A stretch of DNA of 64,000 bases. Source: Flagellimonas pelagia (GTDB lineage: Bacteria; Bacteroidota; Bacteroidia; Flavobacteriales; Flavobacteriaceae). How positions within the stretch are numbered: the first letter of the stretch is position 1; each line of letters starts with the position of its first letter. Made by a program: the position numbers and the translations under genes. The notes below the pieces were generated by a model. The model had not been told where the DNA came from, did not search any database, and saw only the letters and a list, made by a program, of their open reading frames with translations. Below, piece after piece: positions 8,450 to 18,053 of this stretch. The stretch lies in assembly GCF_003584135.1 (NCBI RefSeq), contig NZ_QXFI01000009.1, positions 7,501-71,500 of the forward strand. Reading direction: 5' to 3'.

Positions 8450-11400
8450 TTATAAGGTTTGCATTTTTTCTTGCTCCAATCGGATAAGGGCCTGTCTGTA
8501 TTCTTCGGGGAAGACCTTGACGAACTTGGGCAGCACTTTTTCCCAGTTTTCCAATATATCCTGCGCCAATGGACTTAGTGTTGCATTGTAGTGGTTCTCG
8601 ATCAATTCCCTAAGTTGTGCAATGTCGTTGGATTCTTCAACGGGTAGCAGATTAAGTGCCTCACCATTACATTTTTTCTCGAACGTGCCGTCCTTGTCAT
8701 ATACATAAGCGATACCGCCACTCATACCAGCGCCGAAGTTTCTTCCAACGGCACCCAATATTACGGCGACACCACCGGTCATGTATTCGCATCCATGGTC
8801 ACCGATGCCTTCCACCACTGCTTTGGCCCCTGAGTTTCGTACACAGAAACGTTCCCCGGCCTTGCCGTTGATATAGGCTTCTCCCGAAGTAGCACCATAA
8901 AGTGCCACGTTTCCAATGATGATATTGTCCTCTGGTTTAAAGGTGGATTTAAACGGAACCTTGATGACCAATTTTGCACCCGAAAGTCCCTTGCCCAAAT
9001 AATCGTTGGTGTTTCCATTGACCACCATGGTGAGCCCTTTGGTGGCAAACGCACCAAAACTTTGTCCAGCGGAACCCGTAAAGTTCAATTTAAGGGTATT
9101 GTCTGGTAAGCCATCTGCTCCATAGATTTTTGAGATTTCATTACTGATGATGGCTCCGACCGCCCTATCGGTATTGTGAATCGGGAAATCCAAAGAAGTC
9201 TTTTCCTTTCGGAAAAGGGCAGGGTGAGCCTTTGCAATAATGCCAAACTCAATGGAATCCATGATATCGTGATGCTGTTTTTGTGTATTGTAGAATTTGG
9301 TCCCTTCGGGAACATCAACCTGATATAAAATAGGAGTTAGGTCAATACCTGCAGCTTTATAATGGGCAATAGCCTTGTTTCTATCCAGTTTTTGTACTTG
9401 GCCCACCATCTCGTTGATGGTCCTAAAGCCAAGTTTGGCCATGATTTCCCTAAGTTCTTGGGCCACAAAATACATGTAGTTGACCACATGCTCCGGCTTG
9501 CCTTGGAATTTTTTGCGTAGCTCGGGGTTTTGGGTAGCGATACCGACTGGACAGGTATTCAAGTGGCACACACGCATCATAATACAGCCCGATGCTACCA
9601 AAGGTGCCGTGGCAAAACCAAATTCCTCGGCTCCCAAGAGACATGCTATGGCCACATCCCTTCCGGTTTTCAACTGGCCATCACATTCCAGTACAACCCT
9701 GTTTCGAAGATCGTTCAAGACAAGGGTTTGTTGTGCCTCGGCAATCCCAAGTTCCCATGGCAAGCCTGCATGTTTCAATGAGGTCAATGGAGATGCCCCT
9801 GTGCCGCCATCAAAACCTGAGATCAATACCACATCAGCCTTGGCCTTGGCTACCCCTGCAGCTACGGTACCCACACCTACTTCAGAAACCAATTTTACAT
9901 TGATCCTAGCCTCACGGTTGGCCGATTTCAGGTCATAGATCAATTGGGACAAATCCTCAATGGAGTATATGTCGTGGTGGGGTGGTGGCGAGATCAATCC
10001 CACATACGGGGTTGAATTTCGTGTTTTGGCAATAGCGGGATCTACTTTTGGTCCTGGCAATTGACCACCTTCCCCAGGTTTTGCCCCTTGGGCCATTTTT
10101 ATCTGGATTTCTTGGGCATTGGCCAAATAATTGGAGGTTACCCCGAACCTGCCCGAAGCTACCTGTTTAATGGCGCTGTTTTTCCAGTCACCGGTCTGAC
10201 TTCTATAAAAACGAGCCGGGTCTTCTCCACCTTCACCTGAATTGCTTTTTCCACCGATACGGTTCATGGCAATCGCAAGATTTTCATGTGCTTCCTTGCT
10301 GATACTTCCGTAGGACATGGCCCCTGTCTTGAACCTTTTTACGATTTCGGTCCAAGGTTCCACTTCCTCAATGGGAATGGGGTCATAGTTTGAAAATTCA
10401 AACAAACCACGGATGGTCATCAAGTTTTTCGATTGCTCATTGACCAATTCGGAATACTCTTTATAAGTCTCCGGCTCGTTATTGCGTACCGATTTCTGAA
10501 GTTTGGCAATAGTCAATGGGTTGAACATGTGTTTTTCACCATTCCTTCTCCAACGGTACTCGCCACCAACCTCAATGTCGAGATTGGCTGCTAATTCCTG
10601 ATTTTTGAATGCTCTGTTGTGGCGTTTCGCAATTTCCTTCTCAATTTCATACAGTCCTATGCCCTGGATGCGGGTGGGGGTATTGGGGAAATACTTGTCC
10701 ACCACCTTGGTGTTGATGCCGATGCATTCGAATAGTTGGGAACCTCGATATGAATTCAAGGTGGAAATCCCAATTTTGTTCATCACTTTTAAGATGCCCT
10801 TGCCTATGGCTTTGTTGTAATTTTTGATGGCTTCTTCAAAAGTGAATTCTGTGATATTGTTCTCTGTAATCTGCTCCCCGATGATTTCATTGACCAAATA
10901 GGGGTTGATGGCACTTGCCCCAAAACCGAAAAGCAATGCAAAATGATGCACTTCACGTGGTTCAGCAGATTCTATGATGATGCTCAACTTGGAACGTTTC
11001 CCCAGTTTTTGCAAGCCGCTGTTCACATAAGAACAGGCCAAAAGTGCTGGGATAGCGGCCATTTCGGTGCTTACCATCCTATCGGAAAGGATGATGATGT
11101 TGGCACCCTCGTCAATGGCTTTTACAGCTTGTGAAAGAATGGAGTCCAAAGCCTCTTCCAGCCCATTGTGTCCTTTAGCTATTTCATAAAGGATGGAAAT
11201 GGAGACCACTTTGTAATCTGGACTGGCATCGTAATTTTTGATTTTATCCAAATCTTCTTTGGAGATGACCGGATTCTGGATCTTCAATTTTCGGCAGTGT
11301 AGTTCGGAAAATTCGAAAATATTGTGGTCACTGCCCAAAGTGAGGCTGATGTCGGTGATCAACTCTTCGCGGATACCATCCAAAGGAGGGTTGGTCACCT

Positions 11401-12958
11401 GCGCAAAAAGTTGCTTGAAATAATTGTAGATCAATTGGGGCCTTTCAGAAAGAACGGCAATAGGTGTATCCGATCCCATGGATCCAATGGGTTCCTTGCC
11501 TTGCTTGGCCATAGGCATGATGATGGTGTTGATATCCTCATGCGTAAAACCAAAAGCGGCCCTTCTTGTTTTCAAAGGGAATTCGCCAAAGAAAACTGGG
11601 CAATCATTATAAGGAATATCGCGTAGGTGGACCAAATTGTCCTTCAACCATTTTTTATAGGGATATTTCTTGGCAATGGCTTCCTTGATTTCTTCATCGT
11701 TCACGATCCTGCCTTCTTCCATGTTCACCAAGAACATTTTTCCGGGTTCCAACCTGCCGTGCAACTCAATATCTTCTGGGTCCAATTCCACGACTCCGGT
11801 TTCGGAGGACATGATTACATATCCTTTTTTGGTTACCGAATATCTGGAGGGGCGAAGTCCGTTTCTGTCTAAAACCGCACCGATATAGTTTCCATCAGTA
11901 AATGGGATAGAGGCGGGACCGTCCCAAGGTTCCATCAAACAGCTGTTGTATTCGTAAAAGGCCTTTTTGGACTCAGACATTTCAGGGTTCTTTTCCCAAG
12001 CTTCGGGCACCAGCATCATCATCACTTCCGGAAGGGAACGACCTGTCATCAACAACAGTTCCACCACCATGTCCATACTGGCAGAATCGGATTTGCCTGG
12101 GAGCACAATGGGAAGTATTTTTTTGATATCCTCCCCGAACCAGTCGCTCTTCATCAATTCTTCGCGGGAACGCATACGGGAAACATTACCCCTCAAGGTA
12201 TTAATCTCCCCATTATGGCACATATATCGGAAAGGCTGGGCCAAATCCCAGGTAGGGAAGGTATTTGTAGAAAAGCGTTGGTGTACCAGGGCCAATCGTG
12301 TAACTACCCTAGGATCTAAAAGATCCTCATAATATTTGCTGATGTCCTTTGGTACCAAAAGTCCCTTAAAAATGATAATCTTGGTGGAAAGGCTGGGCAA
12401 ATAGAAAAATGGACTTTGCGACAGTTTGCTTTCTATAATGGTGTGCTCGGTAATCTTACGGGCTATGAAAAGTTTTAAATTGAACTGGAAATCGTCCAAG
12501 GCTTCTCCCTTGCCGATAAATACCTGCATGACATATGGTTCGGTTTCTGCAGCGATCCTACCAGGAACGGAACGGTTTACCGGTACATCTCTCCAGCCTA
12601 ACAACTGTAGTCCTTGTTTTTCCATGTTCTCTTCAAGGACCTTGATGCAAAAATCGCGTTGATTTGCTTTTTGGGGGAGAAAAACGTTGCCTACGGCATA
12701 TTCACCTGCTTCAGGAAGACTGAATTTGCAGACATCACTGAAAAAATCATGGGGAACATCAATAAGGATACCTGCCCCATCGCCAGTTTTACCATCGGCG
12801 CTTACGGCTCCCCGGTGTTCCAATTTATCAAGGATCTCAAGCGCCTTGTGTATTATATCGTTGGATTTTCTTCCTTTCAGGCTACAGATGAAACCTGCAC
12901 CACAGTTATCATGCTCAAATTCCGGTAGGTATAAACCCTGTCTTTCCAATTTCATCAT
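8450..12958 (-). CDS. gltB: Glutamate synthase large (alpha) subunit
   Basis: A 1502-residue subunit of normal length. The class II glutaminase nucleophile is C19 (D-N-C-G-A-G-F), exposed after removal of an 18-residue propeptide. Domains in order are the N-terminal amidotransferase (to about 400), the central domain, the FMN-binding synthase barrel (about 800-1190, with G-E-G-G-E-D-P and a Cys cluster near C-N-T-C-P-V-G-I), and the C-terminal GXGXG beta-helix domain (repeats such as G-A-T-S-G-E-A-Y and [11 protein letters not shown]). With GltD it assimilates ammonia as glutamate. A consensus promoter and a dyad lie just upstream. Confidence 0.98.
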   Translation of the reverse strand: MMKLERQGLYLPEFEHDNCGAGFICSLKGRKSNDIIHKALEILDKLEHRGAVSADGKTGDGAGILIDVPHDFFSDVCKFSLPEAGEYAVGNVFLPQKANQRDFCIKVLEENMEKQGLQLLGWRDVPVNRSVPGRIAAETEPYVMQVFIGKGEALDDFQFNLKLFIARKITEHTIIESKLSQSPFFYLPSLSTKIIIFKGLLVPKDISKYYEDLLDPRVVTRLALVHQRFSTNTFPTWDLAQPFRYMCHNGEINTLRGNVSRMRSREELMKSDWFGEDIKKILPIVLPGKSDSASMDMVVELLLMTGRSLPEVMMMLVPEAWEKNPEMSESKKAFYEYNSCLMEPWDGPASIPFTDGNYIGAVLDRNGLRPSRYSVTKKGYVIMSSETGVVELDPEDIELHGRLEPGKMFLVNMEEGRIVNDEEIKEAIAKKYPYKKWLKDNLVHLRDIPYNDCPVFFGEFPLKTRRAAFGFTHEDINTIIMPMAKQGKEPIGSMGSDTPIAVLSERPQLIYNYFKQLFAQVTNPPLDGIREELITDISLTLGSDHNIFEFSELHCRKLKIQNPVISKEDLDKIKNYDASPDYKVVSISILYEIAKGHNGLEEALDSILSQAVKAIDEGANIIILSDRMVSTEMAAIPALLACSYVNSGLQKLGKRSKLSIIIESAEPREVHHFALLFGFGASAINPYLVNEIIGEQITENNITEFTFEEAIKNYNKAIGKGILKVMNKIGISTLNSYRGSQLFECIGINTKVVDKYFPNTPTRIQGIGLYEIEKEIAKRHNRAFKNQELAANLDIEVGGEYRWRRNGEKHMFNPLTIAKLQKSVRNNEPETYKEYSELVNEQSKNLMTIRGLFEFSNYDPIPIEEVEPWTEIVKRFKTGAMSYGSISKEAHENLAIAMNRIGGKSNSGEGGEDPARFYRSQTGDWKNSAIKQVASGRFGVTSNYLANAQEIQIKMAQGAKPGEGGQLPGPKVDPAIAKTRNSTPYVGLISPPPHHDIYSIEDLSQLIYDLKSANREARINVKLVSEVGVGTVAAGVAKAKADVVLISGFDGGTGASPLTSLKHAGLPWELGIAEAQQTLVLNDLRNRVVLECDGQLKTGRDVAIACLLGAEEFGFATAPLVASGCIMMRVCHLNTCPVGIATQNPELRKKFQGKPEHVVNYMYFVAQELREIMAKLGFRTINEMVGQVQKLDRNKAIAHYKAAGIDLTPILYQVDVPEGTKFYNTQKQHHDIMDSIEFGIIAKAHPALFRKEKTSLDFPIHNTDRAVGAIISNEISKIYGADGLPDNTLKLNFTGSAGQSFGAFATKGLTMVVNGNTNDYLGKGLSGAKLVIKVPFKSTFKPEDNIIIGNVALYGATSGEAYINGKAGERFCVRNSGAKAVVEGIGDHGCEYMTGGVAVILGAVGRNFGAGMSGGIAYVYDKDGTFEKKCNGEALNLLPVEESNDIAQLRELIENHYNATLSPLAQDILENWEKVLPKFVKVFPEEYRQALIRLEQEKMQTL

Positions 12959-12971
12959 TAAGGTATTTCTT

Positions 12972-13000
12972 CAAAAATATCAAATAAGATGAACAAACAA
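12972..13000 (-). promoter_or_regulatory. Bacteroidota-type promoter of gltBD
   Basis: On the minus strand TTG (13000-12998) is followed after 18 bp by TATTTTTG (12979-12972), a perfect match to TAnnTTTG. The box ends 13 bp before the gltB start codon. Confidence 0.65.
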
Positions 13001-13005
13001 TAAGA

Positions 13006-13029
13006 TATTTACTGATTATCAGATAAATA
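13006..13029. promoter_or_regulatory. 24-bp dyad upstream of gltB promoter
   Basis: A near-perfect inverted repeat: TATTTA-CTGAT, a central T, then ATCAG-A-TAAATA, with a single unpaired A. It begins 6 bp upstream of the gltB -33 element, the usual place for an activator or repressor of nitrogen genes. No regulator is identified. The 305-bp gap 12959-13263 otherwise holds only the gltB promoter and the terminator at 13225. Confidence 0.4.
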
Positions 13030-13224
13030 ATCAACGTATTGAAGTAAGGGTTGAATTATATTTAATTTAGGAATTAATGGAATGTTAAATTATCATTATC
13101 ATAAATTCCTTGGTCAAATAGCTTCATATCCCTATGTCCAATGGAGGGTTTGCCATAATTCCAGATGCTATTTTGCCCTTTGCCTTTTCGGTAGTAGGGG
13201 TGAACCTAGTCAAAATATCATTTT

Positions 13225-13255
13225 AAAAAAGAGACCCCTCTTTTTGGAGGGGTCT
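13225..13255 (-). terminator. Rho-independent terminator after acyl-CoA dehydrogenase
   Basis: Stem AGACCCCTC (13232-13240) with GAGGGGTCT (13247-13255). On the minus strand the stem is followed by a T run (13225-13230). Confidence 0.8.
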
Positions 13256-13263
13256 GGAAAATA

Positions 13264-14406
13264 TTAATCTTTTAAAATGCTCCTCGATATGACAATTTTC
13301 TGGATTTCCGAGGTTCCTTCGTAGATCTGTGTGATCTTTGCATCGCGCATCAGACGCTCCACATGGTAGTCCTTTACATATCCATTTCCGCCATGTACCT
13401 GAACGGCTTCAATGGCGGTTTCCATGGCAACTTCTGAGGCATAAAGCTTGGCCATGGCCCCGGATAAGGTGTAGTCTTTTTTGGCATCTTTATCGCAGGC
13501 TGCCTGATATACCAAATAGCGTGCTGCCTGTATTTTTGTATGCATATCGGCCAATTTGAAGGCTATGGCCTGATGGTTGGAAATCTCTGTCCCAAAGGCT
13601 TTGCGTTGCTTGGAATATTGAAGGGCCAGTTCATAGGCTCCAGCTGCAATACCCAGGGCTTGGGCAGCAATGCCAATCCTGCCCCCAGCGAGTGTTTTCA
13701 TGGCAAATTTGAACCCGAAACCATCTTCGCCGATACGGTTTTCCTTAGGAACCTTAACATCGTTGAAGAGGAGGGAGTGCGTGTCACTTCCCCGAATGCC
13801 CAATTTATTTTCCTTGGGACCGATCTCGAACCCTTCCATGCCTTTTTCAACGATTAGGGCGTTGATGCCATGATGGCCTTTTTCCACATGGGTTTGGGCG
13901 ATTACGAGGTACACTTCGGCCCTTTTGCCATTGGTGATCCAGTTTTTGGTACCGTTTAATATATAATGGTCTCCCTTATCGATGGCCGTGGTTTTTTGTG
14001 AGGTGGCATCGCTCCCAGCTTCAGGTTCCGAAAGGCAAAATGCTCCAATGATCTCACCGGAGGCCAGTCGGGTCAGGTATTTTTCTTTCTGAGCTTCTGT
14101 TCCATAGGTTTCAAGCCCCCAACAGACCAATGAATTGTTCACGGATACCATAACAGATGCCGAGGCGTCCACTTTGGAAAGTTCTTCCATGGCCAAGACA
14201 TAGGAAAGGGTATCGAGCCCGCTACCTCCATATTTTTCGTTGACCATCATTCCCAAAAAGCCCAACTGTCCCATTTTTTGGACCAACTCATTGGGAAATG
14301 TTTGGGTTTCATCGCGCTCTATTACTCCAGGGAGAAGCTCGGATTGGGCGAAATCCTTGGCCGCCTGCTTGATCATCAATTGCTCTTCGGAAAGTGTAAA
14401 GTCCAT
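13264..14406 (-). CDS. Acyl-CoA dehydrogenase
   Basis: A 380-residue flavoprotein of the short/branched-chain acyl-CoA dehydrogenase type, which forms the trans-2-enoyl-CoA in beta-oxidation or amino-acid degradation. Visible signatures are the N-terminal helical domain, F-C-L-S-E-P-E-A-G-S-D-A, W-I-T-N-G (FAD and substrate binding), Q-V-H-G-G-N-G-Y, and the catalytic base E363 in I-Y-E-G-T-S-E-I-Q. Length is standard. It is monocistronic, with a terminator at 13225-13255. A TATATTTG -7 element on the minus strand (14443-14436) lies about 30 bp before the start, without a good -33 TTG. The chain-length preference cannot be read from the sequence. Confidence 0.94.
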   Translation of the reverse strand: MDFTLSEEQLMIKQAAKDFAQSELLPGVIERDETQTFPNELVQKMGQLGFLGMMVNEKYGGSGLDTLSYVLAMEELSKVDASASVMVSVNNSLVCWGLETYGTEAQKEKYLTRLASGEIIGAFCLSEPEAGSDATSQKTTAIDKGDHYILNGTKNWITNGKRAEVYLVIAQTHVEKGHHGINALIVEKGMEGFEIGPKENKLGIRGSDTHSLLFNDVKVPKENRIGEDGFGFKFAMKTLAGGRIGIAAQALGIAAGAYELALQYSKQRKAFGTEISNHQAIAFKLADMHTKIQAARYLVYQAACDKDAKKDYTLSGAMAKLYASEVAMETAIEAVQVHGGNGYVKDYHVERLMRDAKITQIYEGTSEIQKIVISRSILKD

Positions 14407-14641
14407 AAAACTGAAAAATAACTAAAAATGACCCACAAATATACTCTTACAATGGGAATTTTACATGATTTTCATCGATTAAATGAGAATGATGTAAATT
14501 ACAATAGAGTATTTGTAGGCAATCTCCCAATTTCACAATATTTTATGCCAATAAGATTATGCGGAAAAACTCATTTTGAATATCTTTAGCACCATAGATA
14601 ACTACTTCAAAAAATAATTCCTTAATTAAACCAAACTTAAC

Positions 14642-16027
14642 ATGGAAACCCTCTTAGTTGTTGTTTTTGTCGTTGGATATTTGGCAATAACCCTCGAACA
14701 CAACTTAAAAATAGATAAACTTATTCCTGCCTTGGCCATGATGGCCGTTCTTTGGGCCTTGATTGCCTTTGGGTTGGATGGATTTTCAAGCTGGTTCGAT
14801 TCTGGTGAGCACCATTTGTTAGAGAACTTTAATACTTTTGGACATGCCGAAAAATTGGAGCTTTTGGAAGAAACCCTGCTCCATCACTTAGGCAAGACCT
14901 CGGAGATTTTGGTATTCCTCTTGGGAGCCATGACCATTGTGGAAATCATTGACTATTTTGATGGTTTCTCCACTATAAAAACCTTTGTAAAGACTAGGAG
15001 CAAGAAAAAAATCCTTTGGATATTTTCGTTCTTGGCCTTTATTCTTTCCGCAATCATCGACAACCTTACCGCTACGATCGTTTTGATCTCCATCCTTCAA
15101 AAAATCGTGAAGGACAGGGATACAAGGATTTGGTATGCCGGTCTGATCATTATCGCGGCGAACGCTGGTGGGGCTTGGTCTCCGATTGGTGATGTGACCA
15201 CGACCATGCTTTGGATCGGTAAAAAGGTGACTACGGCCAATCTTATCGAACATTTGTTACTTCCCTCTATGTTGTGTATGGTCATCCCATCGCTTATTGC
15301 TTCGTTCCTTCCCGTTTTCAAAGGAAAAATCGATGCCGAAGAGGAGGAGCCACCTAAGTCGAGATTTGGGGCAACTATGCTCTATCTAGGTTTGGGGGCC
15401 ATCATTTTTGTGCCTATTTTCAAGACTATTACCCATTTGCCCCCTTATGTTGGTATGATGTTATCACTTGCAGTAGTATCCACATTTGCAGAAATCTACA
15501 GCAGCGCAAAATTCTCTATCTCTTCTGTTGATGAGGAAAGTGATGCAGCCTCGCACCATAGCCCAGTGCATAGGGCCCTTACTAAAATTGAACTTCCCAG
15601 TATCCTCTTTTTCTTGGGAATCTTGATGGCCGTTGCCGCTTTGGAATCCTTGGGCTTGTTGTTCAACTTTGCTGAAGGATTAAAGCAGGGGATGCCTATG
15701 ATCGGCACTGAAATGTCCAGTACCCACGTATCGGATTTGGTTATCCTATTACTTGGTGTCGGATCTGCCGTAATAGACAACGTACCTTTGGTGGCTGCCA
15801 GTTTGGGGATGTTCTCCGAGCCCATGAACGACCAATTGTGGCACTTCATTGCCTACTCTGCAGGTACCGGTGGTAGTATGTTGATTATTGGATCTGCAGC
15901 AGGGGTTGTGGCCATGGGTATGGAGAAAATTGACTTTTTCTGGTACTTGAGGAAAATCTCATGGTTGGCTTTCCTTGGTTTTATTGGTGGAGCCATTTGT
16001 TTCATGATCATGCGAAATTTGTTCTAA
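14642..16027 (+). CDS. nhaD: Na+/H+ antiporter NhaD
   Basis: A 461-residue inner-membrane protein with about 11-12 hydrophobic spans, in the ArsB/NhaD permease superfamily. Characteristic segments are A-I-I-D-N-L-T-A-T-I-V, G-G-A-W-S-P-I-G-D-V-T-T-T-M-L-W, and the C-terminal repeat counterpart A-V-I-D-N-V-P-L-V-A-A with G-T-G-G-S-M-L-I-I-G-S-A-A-G. The paired D-N motifs in the two inverted halves are typical of this fold. NhaD exports Na+ in exchange for protons, fitting a marine bacterium. The upstream 235 bp (14407-14641) hold no gene. The exbB-like operon follows after 59 bp. Confidence 0.93.
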   Translation: METLLVVVFVVGYLAITLEHNLKIDKLIPALAMMAVLWALIAFGLDGFSSWFDSGEHHLLENFNTFGHAEKLELLEETLLHHLGKTSEILVFLLGAMTIVEIIDYFDGFSTIKTFVKTRSKKKILWIFSFLAFILSAIIDNLTATIVLISILQKIVKDRDTRIWYAGLIIIAANAGGAWSPIGDVTTTMLWIGKKVTTANLIEHLLLPSMLCMVIPSLIASFLPVFKGKIDAEEEEPPKSRFGATMLYLGLGAIIFVPIFKTITHLPPYVGMMLSLAVVSTFAEIYSSAKFSISSVDEESDAASHHSPVHRALTKIELPSILFFLGILMAVAALESLGLLFNFAEGLKQGMPMIGTEMSSTHVSDLVILLLGVGSAVIDNVPLVAASLGMFSEPMNDQLWHFIAYSAGTGGSMLIIGSAAGVVAMGMEKIDFFWYLRKISWLAFLGFIGGAICFMIMRNLF

Positions 16028-16086
16028 AGAAAATACTTTAGGTCAAAAATCTCCGTTATTATTGCAACTAAAATTGGGGATTCTAT

Positions 16087-16779
16087 ATGATTATTTTTCA
16101 AGAAGCAGCGGAGGGAGCTGAGGCAGTAGCCTCTATTTCAGAAGAAAAGACCCTTTCCGTGATAGATCTTATTGTAAATGGGGGAACGGCGAGTATTGTA
16201 ATTATTATGGTACTTTTTGTACTTCTCTTCGTAGCACTGTACATTTATTTTGAACGCGTTTTTGCCATAAAGGCTGCGTCAAAGATTGACAAGAACTTCA
16301 TGAACCAGATTCGTGACCACGTCATGAACGGAAAGCTGGAAGCGGCCAGATTGCTTTGTGCACAGACCGATTCGCCTGTGGCCCGTTTGATTGAAAAAGG
16401 TGTCGCCCGAATAGGCAAACCATTGGATGATATCAACACGTCCATAGAAAATGCAGGAACATTGGAAGTCTACAAATTGGAGAAAAACGTCAGTGTTTTG
16501 GCTACGGTGGCAGGTGCCGCTCCTATGATCGGGTTTTTAGGTACCGTGATCGGTATGATTTTGGCTTTCCACGAAATGGCAAGCAGTGGCGGCCAGGCCG
16601 AGATGGGTTCTTTGGCATCGGGGATCTATACTGCGATGACCACTACAGTGGCCGGTTTGGTTGTGGGTATCATTGCTTACATCGGCTATAACCACTTGGT
16701 GAACAGAACGGACAAAGTGGTACACCAAATGGAGGCCAATGCCGTAGAATTTTTGGATTTGTTGAATGAACCTATATAG
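16087..16779 (+). CDS. exbB: MotA/TolQ/ExbB proton channel protein
   Basis: A 230-residue inner-membrane protein with three membrane spans: one near residues 35-58 and two in the conserved C-terminal ExbB block (A-P-M-I-G-F-L-G-T-V-I-G-M-I and M-T-T-T-V-A-G-L-V-V-G-I-I-A-Y). The conserved Thr and Gly residues of the TolQ/ExbB pore are present. It works with ExbD (10 bp downstream) and the TonB-like protein to convert proton-motive force into energy for outer-membrane transport. Whether it serves TonB receptors or a Tol-type function cannot be told from sequence alone. Confidence 0.92.
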   Translation: MIIFQEAAEGAEAVASISEEKTLSVIDLIVNGGTASIVIIMVLFVLLFVALYIYFERVFAIKAASKIDKNFMNQIRDHVMNGKLEAARLLCAQTDSPVARLIEKGVARIGKPLDDINTSIENAGTLEVYKLEKNVSVLATVAGAAPMIGFLGTVIGMILAFHEMASSGGQAEMGSLASGIYTAMTTTVAGLVVGIIAYIGYNHLVNRTDKVVHQMEANAVEFLDLLNEPI

Positions 16780-16788
16780 TATTCAGTT

Positions 16789-17175
16789 ATGAAACTAAAG
16801 GGAAGGAACAAGATCAGCCCGGAGTTCAGCATGTCGTCCATGACAGATATTGTGTTTCTGTTGTTGGTGTTCTTCATGTTGACTTCCAATGCGCCAAATG
16901 CCTTGGATTTACTTTTGCCAAAAGCAAAAGGGAAATCTACCAATACACAGAATGTATCGGTCACCATTAACAAGGACCTGAAATATTTTGTGAACAACGA
17001 GCAAATCAACAAGGAATACATTGAAATTGAACTAAAAAAGGCACTTGAAGGTCAAGACAAGCCTACTATCATCTTAAGGGCGGAGGAAAACGTGGCCATT
17101 AAAGAAGCGGTCAATGTGATGGATATTGCCAATAGGAACAATTACAAGGTTATCTTGGCTGTGCGGCCAAAATAA
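16789..17175 (+). CDS. exbD: ExbD/TolR biopolymer transport protein
   Basis: A 128-residue protein with a short cytoplasmic N-terminus, one membrane span containing the essential Asp (M-T-D-I-V-F-L-L-L-V-F-F-M-L-T), and a periplasmic domain ending with the typical I-L-R-A-E-E... and Y-K-V-I-L-A-V-R-P strands. It forms the stator complex with ExbB. Its stop overlaps the next start by one base (TAATG), so it is translationally coupled to the TonB-like gene. Only one ExbD is encoded here, whereas many Bacteroidota ExbB operons carry two. Confidence 0.93.
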   Translation: MKLKGRNKISPEFSMSSMTDIVFLLLVFFMLTSNAPNALDLLLPKAKGKSTNTQNVSVTINKDLKYFVNNEQINKEYIEIELKKALEGQDKPTIILRAEENVAIKEAVNVMDIANRNNYKVILAVRPK

Positions 17176-18053
17176 TGTCATTTTTAGATACGAGACACAA
17201 GAAAAAATCCTTTACGCTCACAACACTTTTGTTGAGCGGGTTACTGCTATTGCTTTTCTACATAGGCCTTACATATTTAGACCCTCCCATTGAGAACGGT
17301 ATTGCGGTAAATTTTGGGACCATGGACTTTGGAAGTGGACAAGTCCAACCCAAGGAAAAAATCAAATCTGAACCCAAAGAAGTGGTGAGCGAACCTGTGG
17401 AGCAGGTGGAGCCTGTAAAACCGCAAGAAGCTGTAGCCGAAGAGGCTCCTGTGGAAAAGGTGATGACCAGCAATGACGAGGAGTCCATAAAGATCAAACA
17501 ACAGCAAGAGGCCAAGCGAAAAGCGGATGAAGCTGCAGAAAAGGCCAAAGCAGAAGCGGAACGTATCGCCAAGGAAAAAAGGGATGCGGAGGAAAAGCAA
17601 CGCCAGGAACAGGAAGCCAAGAAAAAGAATATCGATGCCTTGATCGGTGGTATTGGTAAATCCGTTGGGACCACTACGGGAAGCGAGGGAGACGATAACA
17701 AACCAGGGGACAAAGGACAACCTGATGGTGACCCCTATGCCACAACATCCTACGGAGCTCCCGGAACCGGAACCGGAACCGGTGGATACGGTCTGAAAGG
17801 CAGATCTTTGAAGGGCAGTGGTAAAGTGCCACAGGAATGCAATGAAGAAGGTAGGGTAGTGGTTCGTATTGTTGTGGATAGGAGTGGAAGGGTCATCGAT
17901 GCACAGCCAGGGGTTAAAGGGACAACTAATAACGCTCCATGTTTGCTGGATCCTGCGAAAAAAACTGCACTTACTTACCGATGGAACCTTGATTCCAATG
18001 CACCCGCCCAACAAATAGGTTTTGTGGTGATCAACTTTAAACTGGGGCAGTAG
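17175..18053 (+). CDS. TonB-like energy transducer
   Basis: A 292-residue protein with one N-terminal membrane span (about 15-34), a Pro/Glu/Val segment, a long charged coiled coil rich in Lys, Glu and Ala (about 95-160), a Gly-rich linker with G-T-G-T-G-T repeats encoded by GGAACC repeats, and a C-terminal domain from about 215. That domain contains G-R-V-V-V-R-I-V-V-D-R-S-G-R-V, the hallmark of TonB/TolA C-terminal domains. The layout is intermediate between TonB and TolA, so the partner system is uncertain. It is embedded between exbD (1-bp overlap) and folC (1-bp overlap). Confidence 0.85.
   Translation: MSFLDTRHKKKSFTLTTLLLSGLLLLLFYIGLTYLDPPIENGIAVNFGTMDFGSGQVQPKEKIKSEPKEVVSEPVEQVEPVKPQEAVAEEAPVEKVMTSNDEESIKIKQQQEAKRKADEAAEKAKAEAERIAKEKRDAEEKQRQEQEAKKKNIDALIGGIGKSVGTTTGSEGDDNKPGDKGQPDGDPYATTSYGAPGTGTGTGGYGLKGRSLKGSGKVPQECNEEGRVVVRIVVDRSGRVIDAQPGVKGTTNNAPCLLDPAKKTALTYRWNLDSNAPAQQIGFVVINFKLGQ

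Noticed and set aside
9480-9938. 152-codon plus-strand frame
   Set aside because: It overlaps the well-supported gltB coding sequence on the other strand and has no known domain.
17759-17785. GGAACC hexamer repeat
   Set aside because: It is coding and gives the Gly-Thr linker of the TonB-like protein, not a mobile or regulatory repeat.
17277-18014. 245-codon minus-strand frame
   Set aside because: It is the shadow of the TonB-like gene; the repeats of Leu and Phe reflect its Lys/Glu-rich codons.
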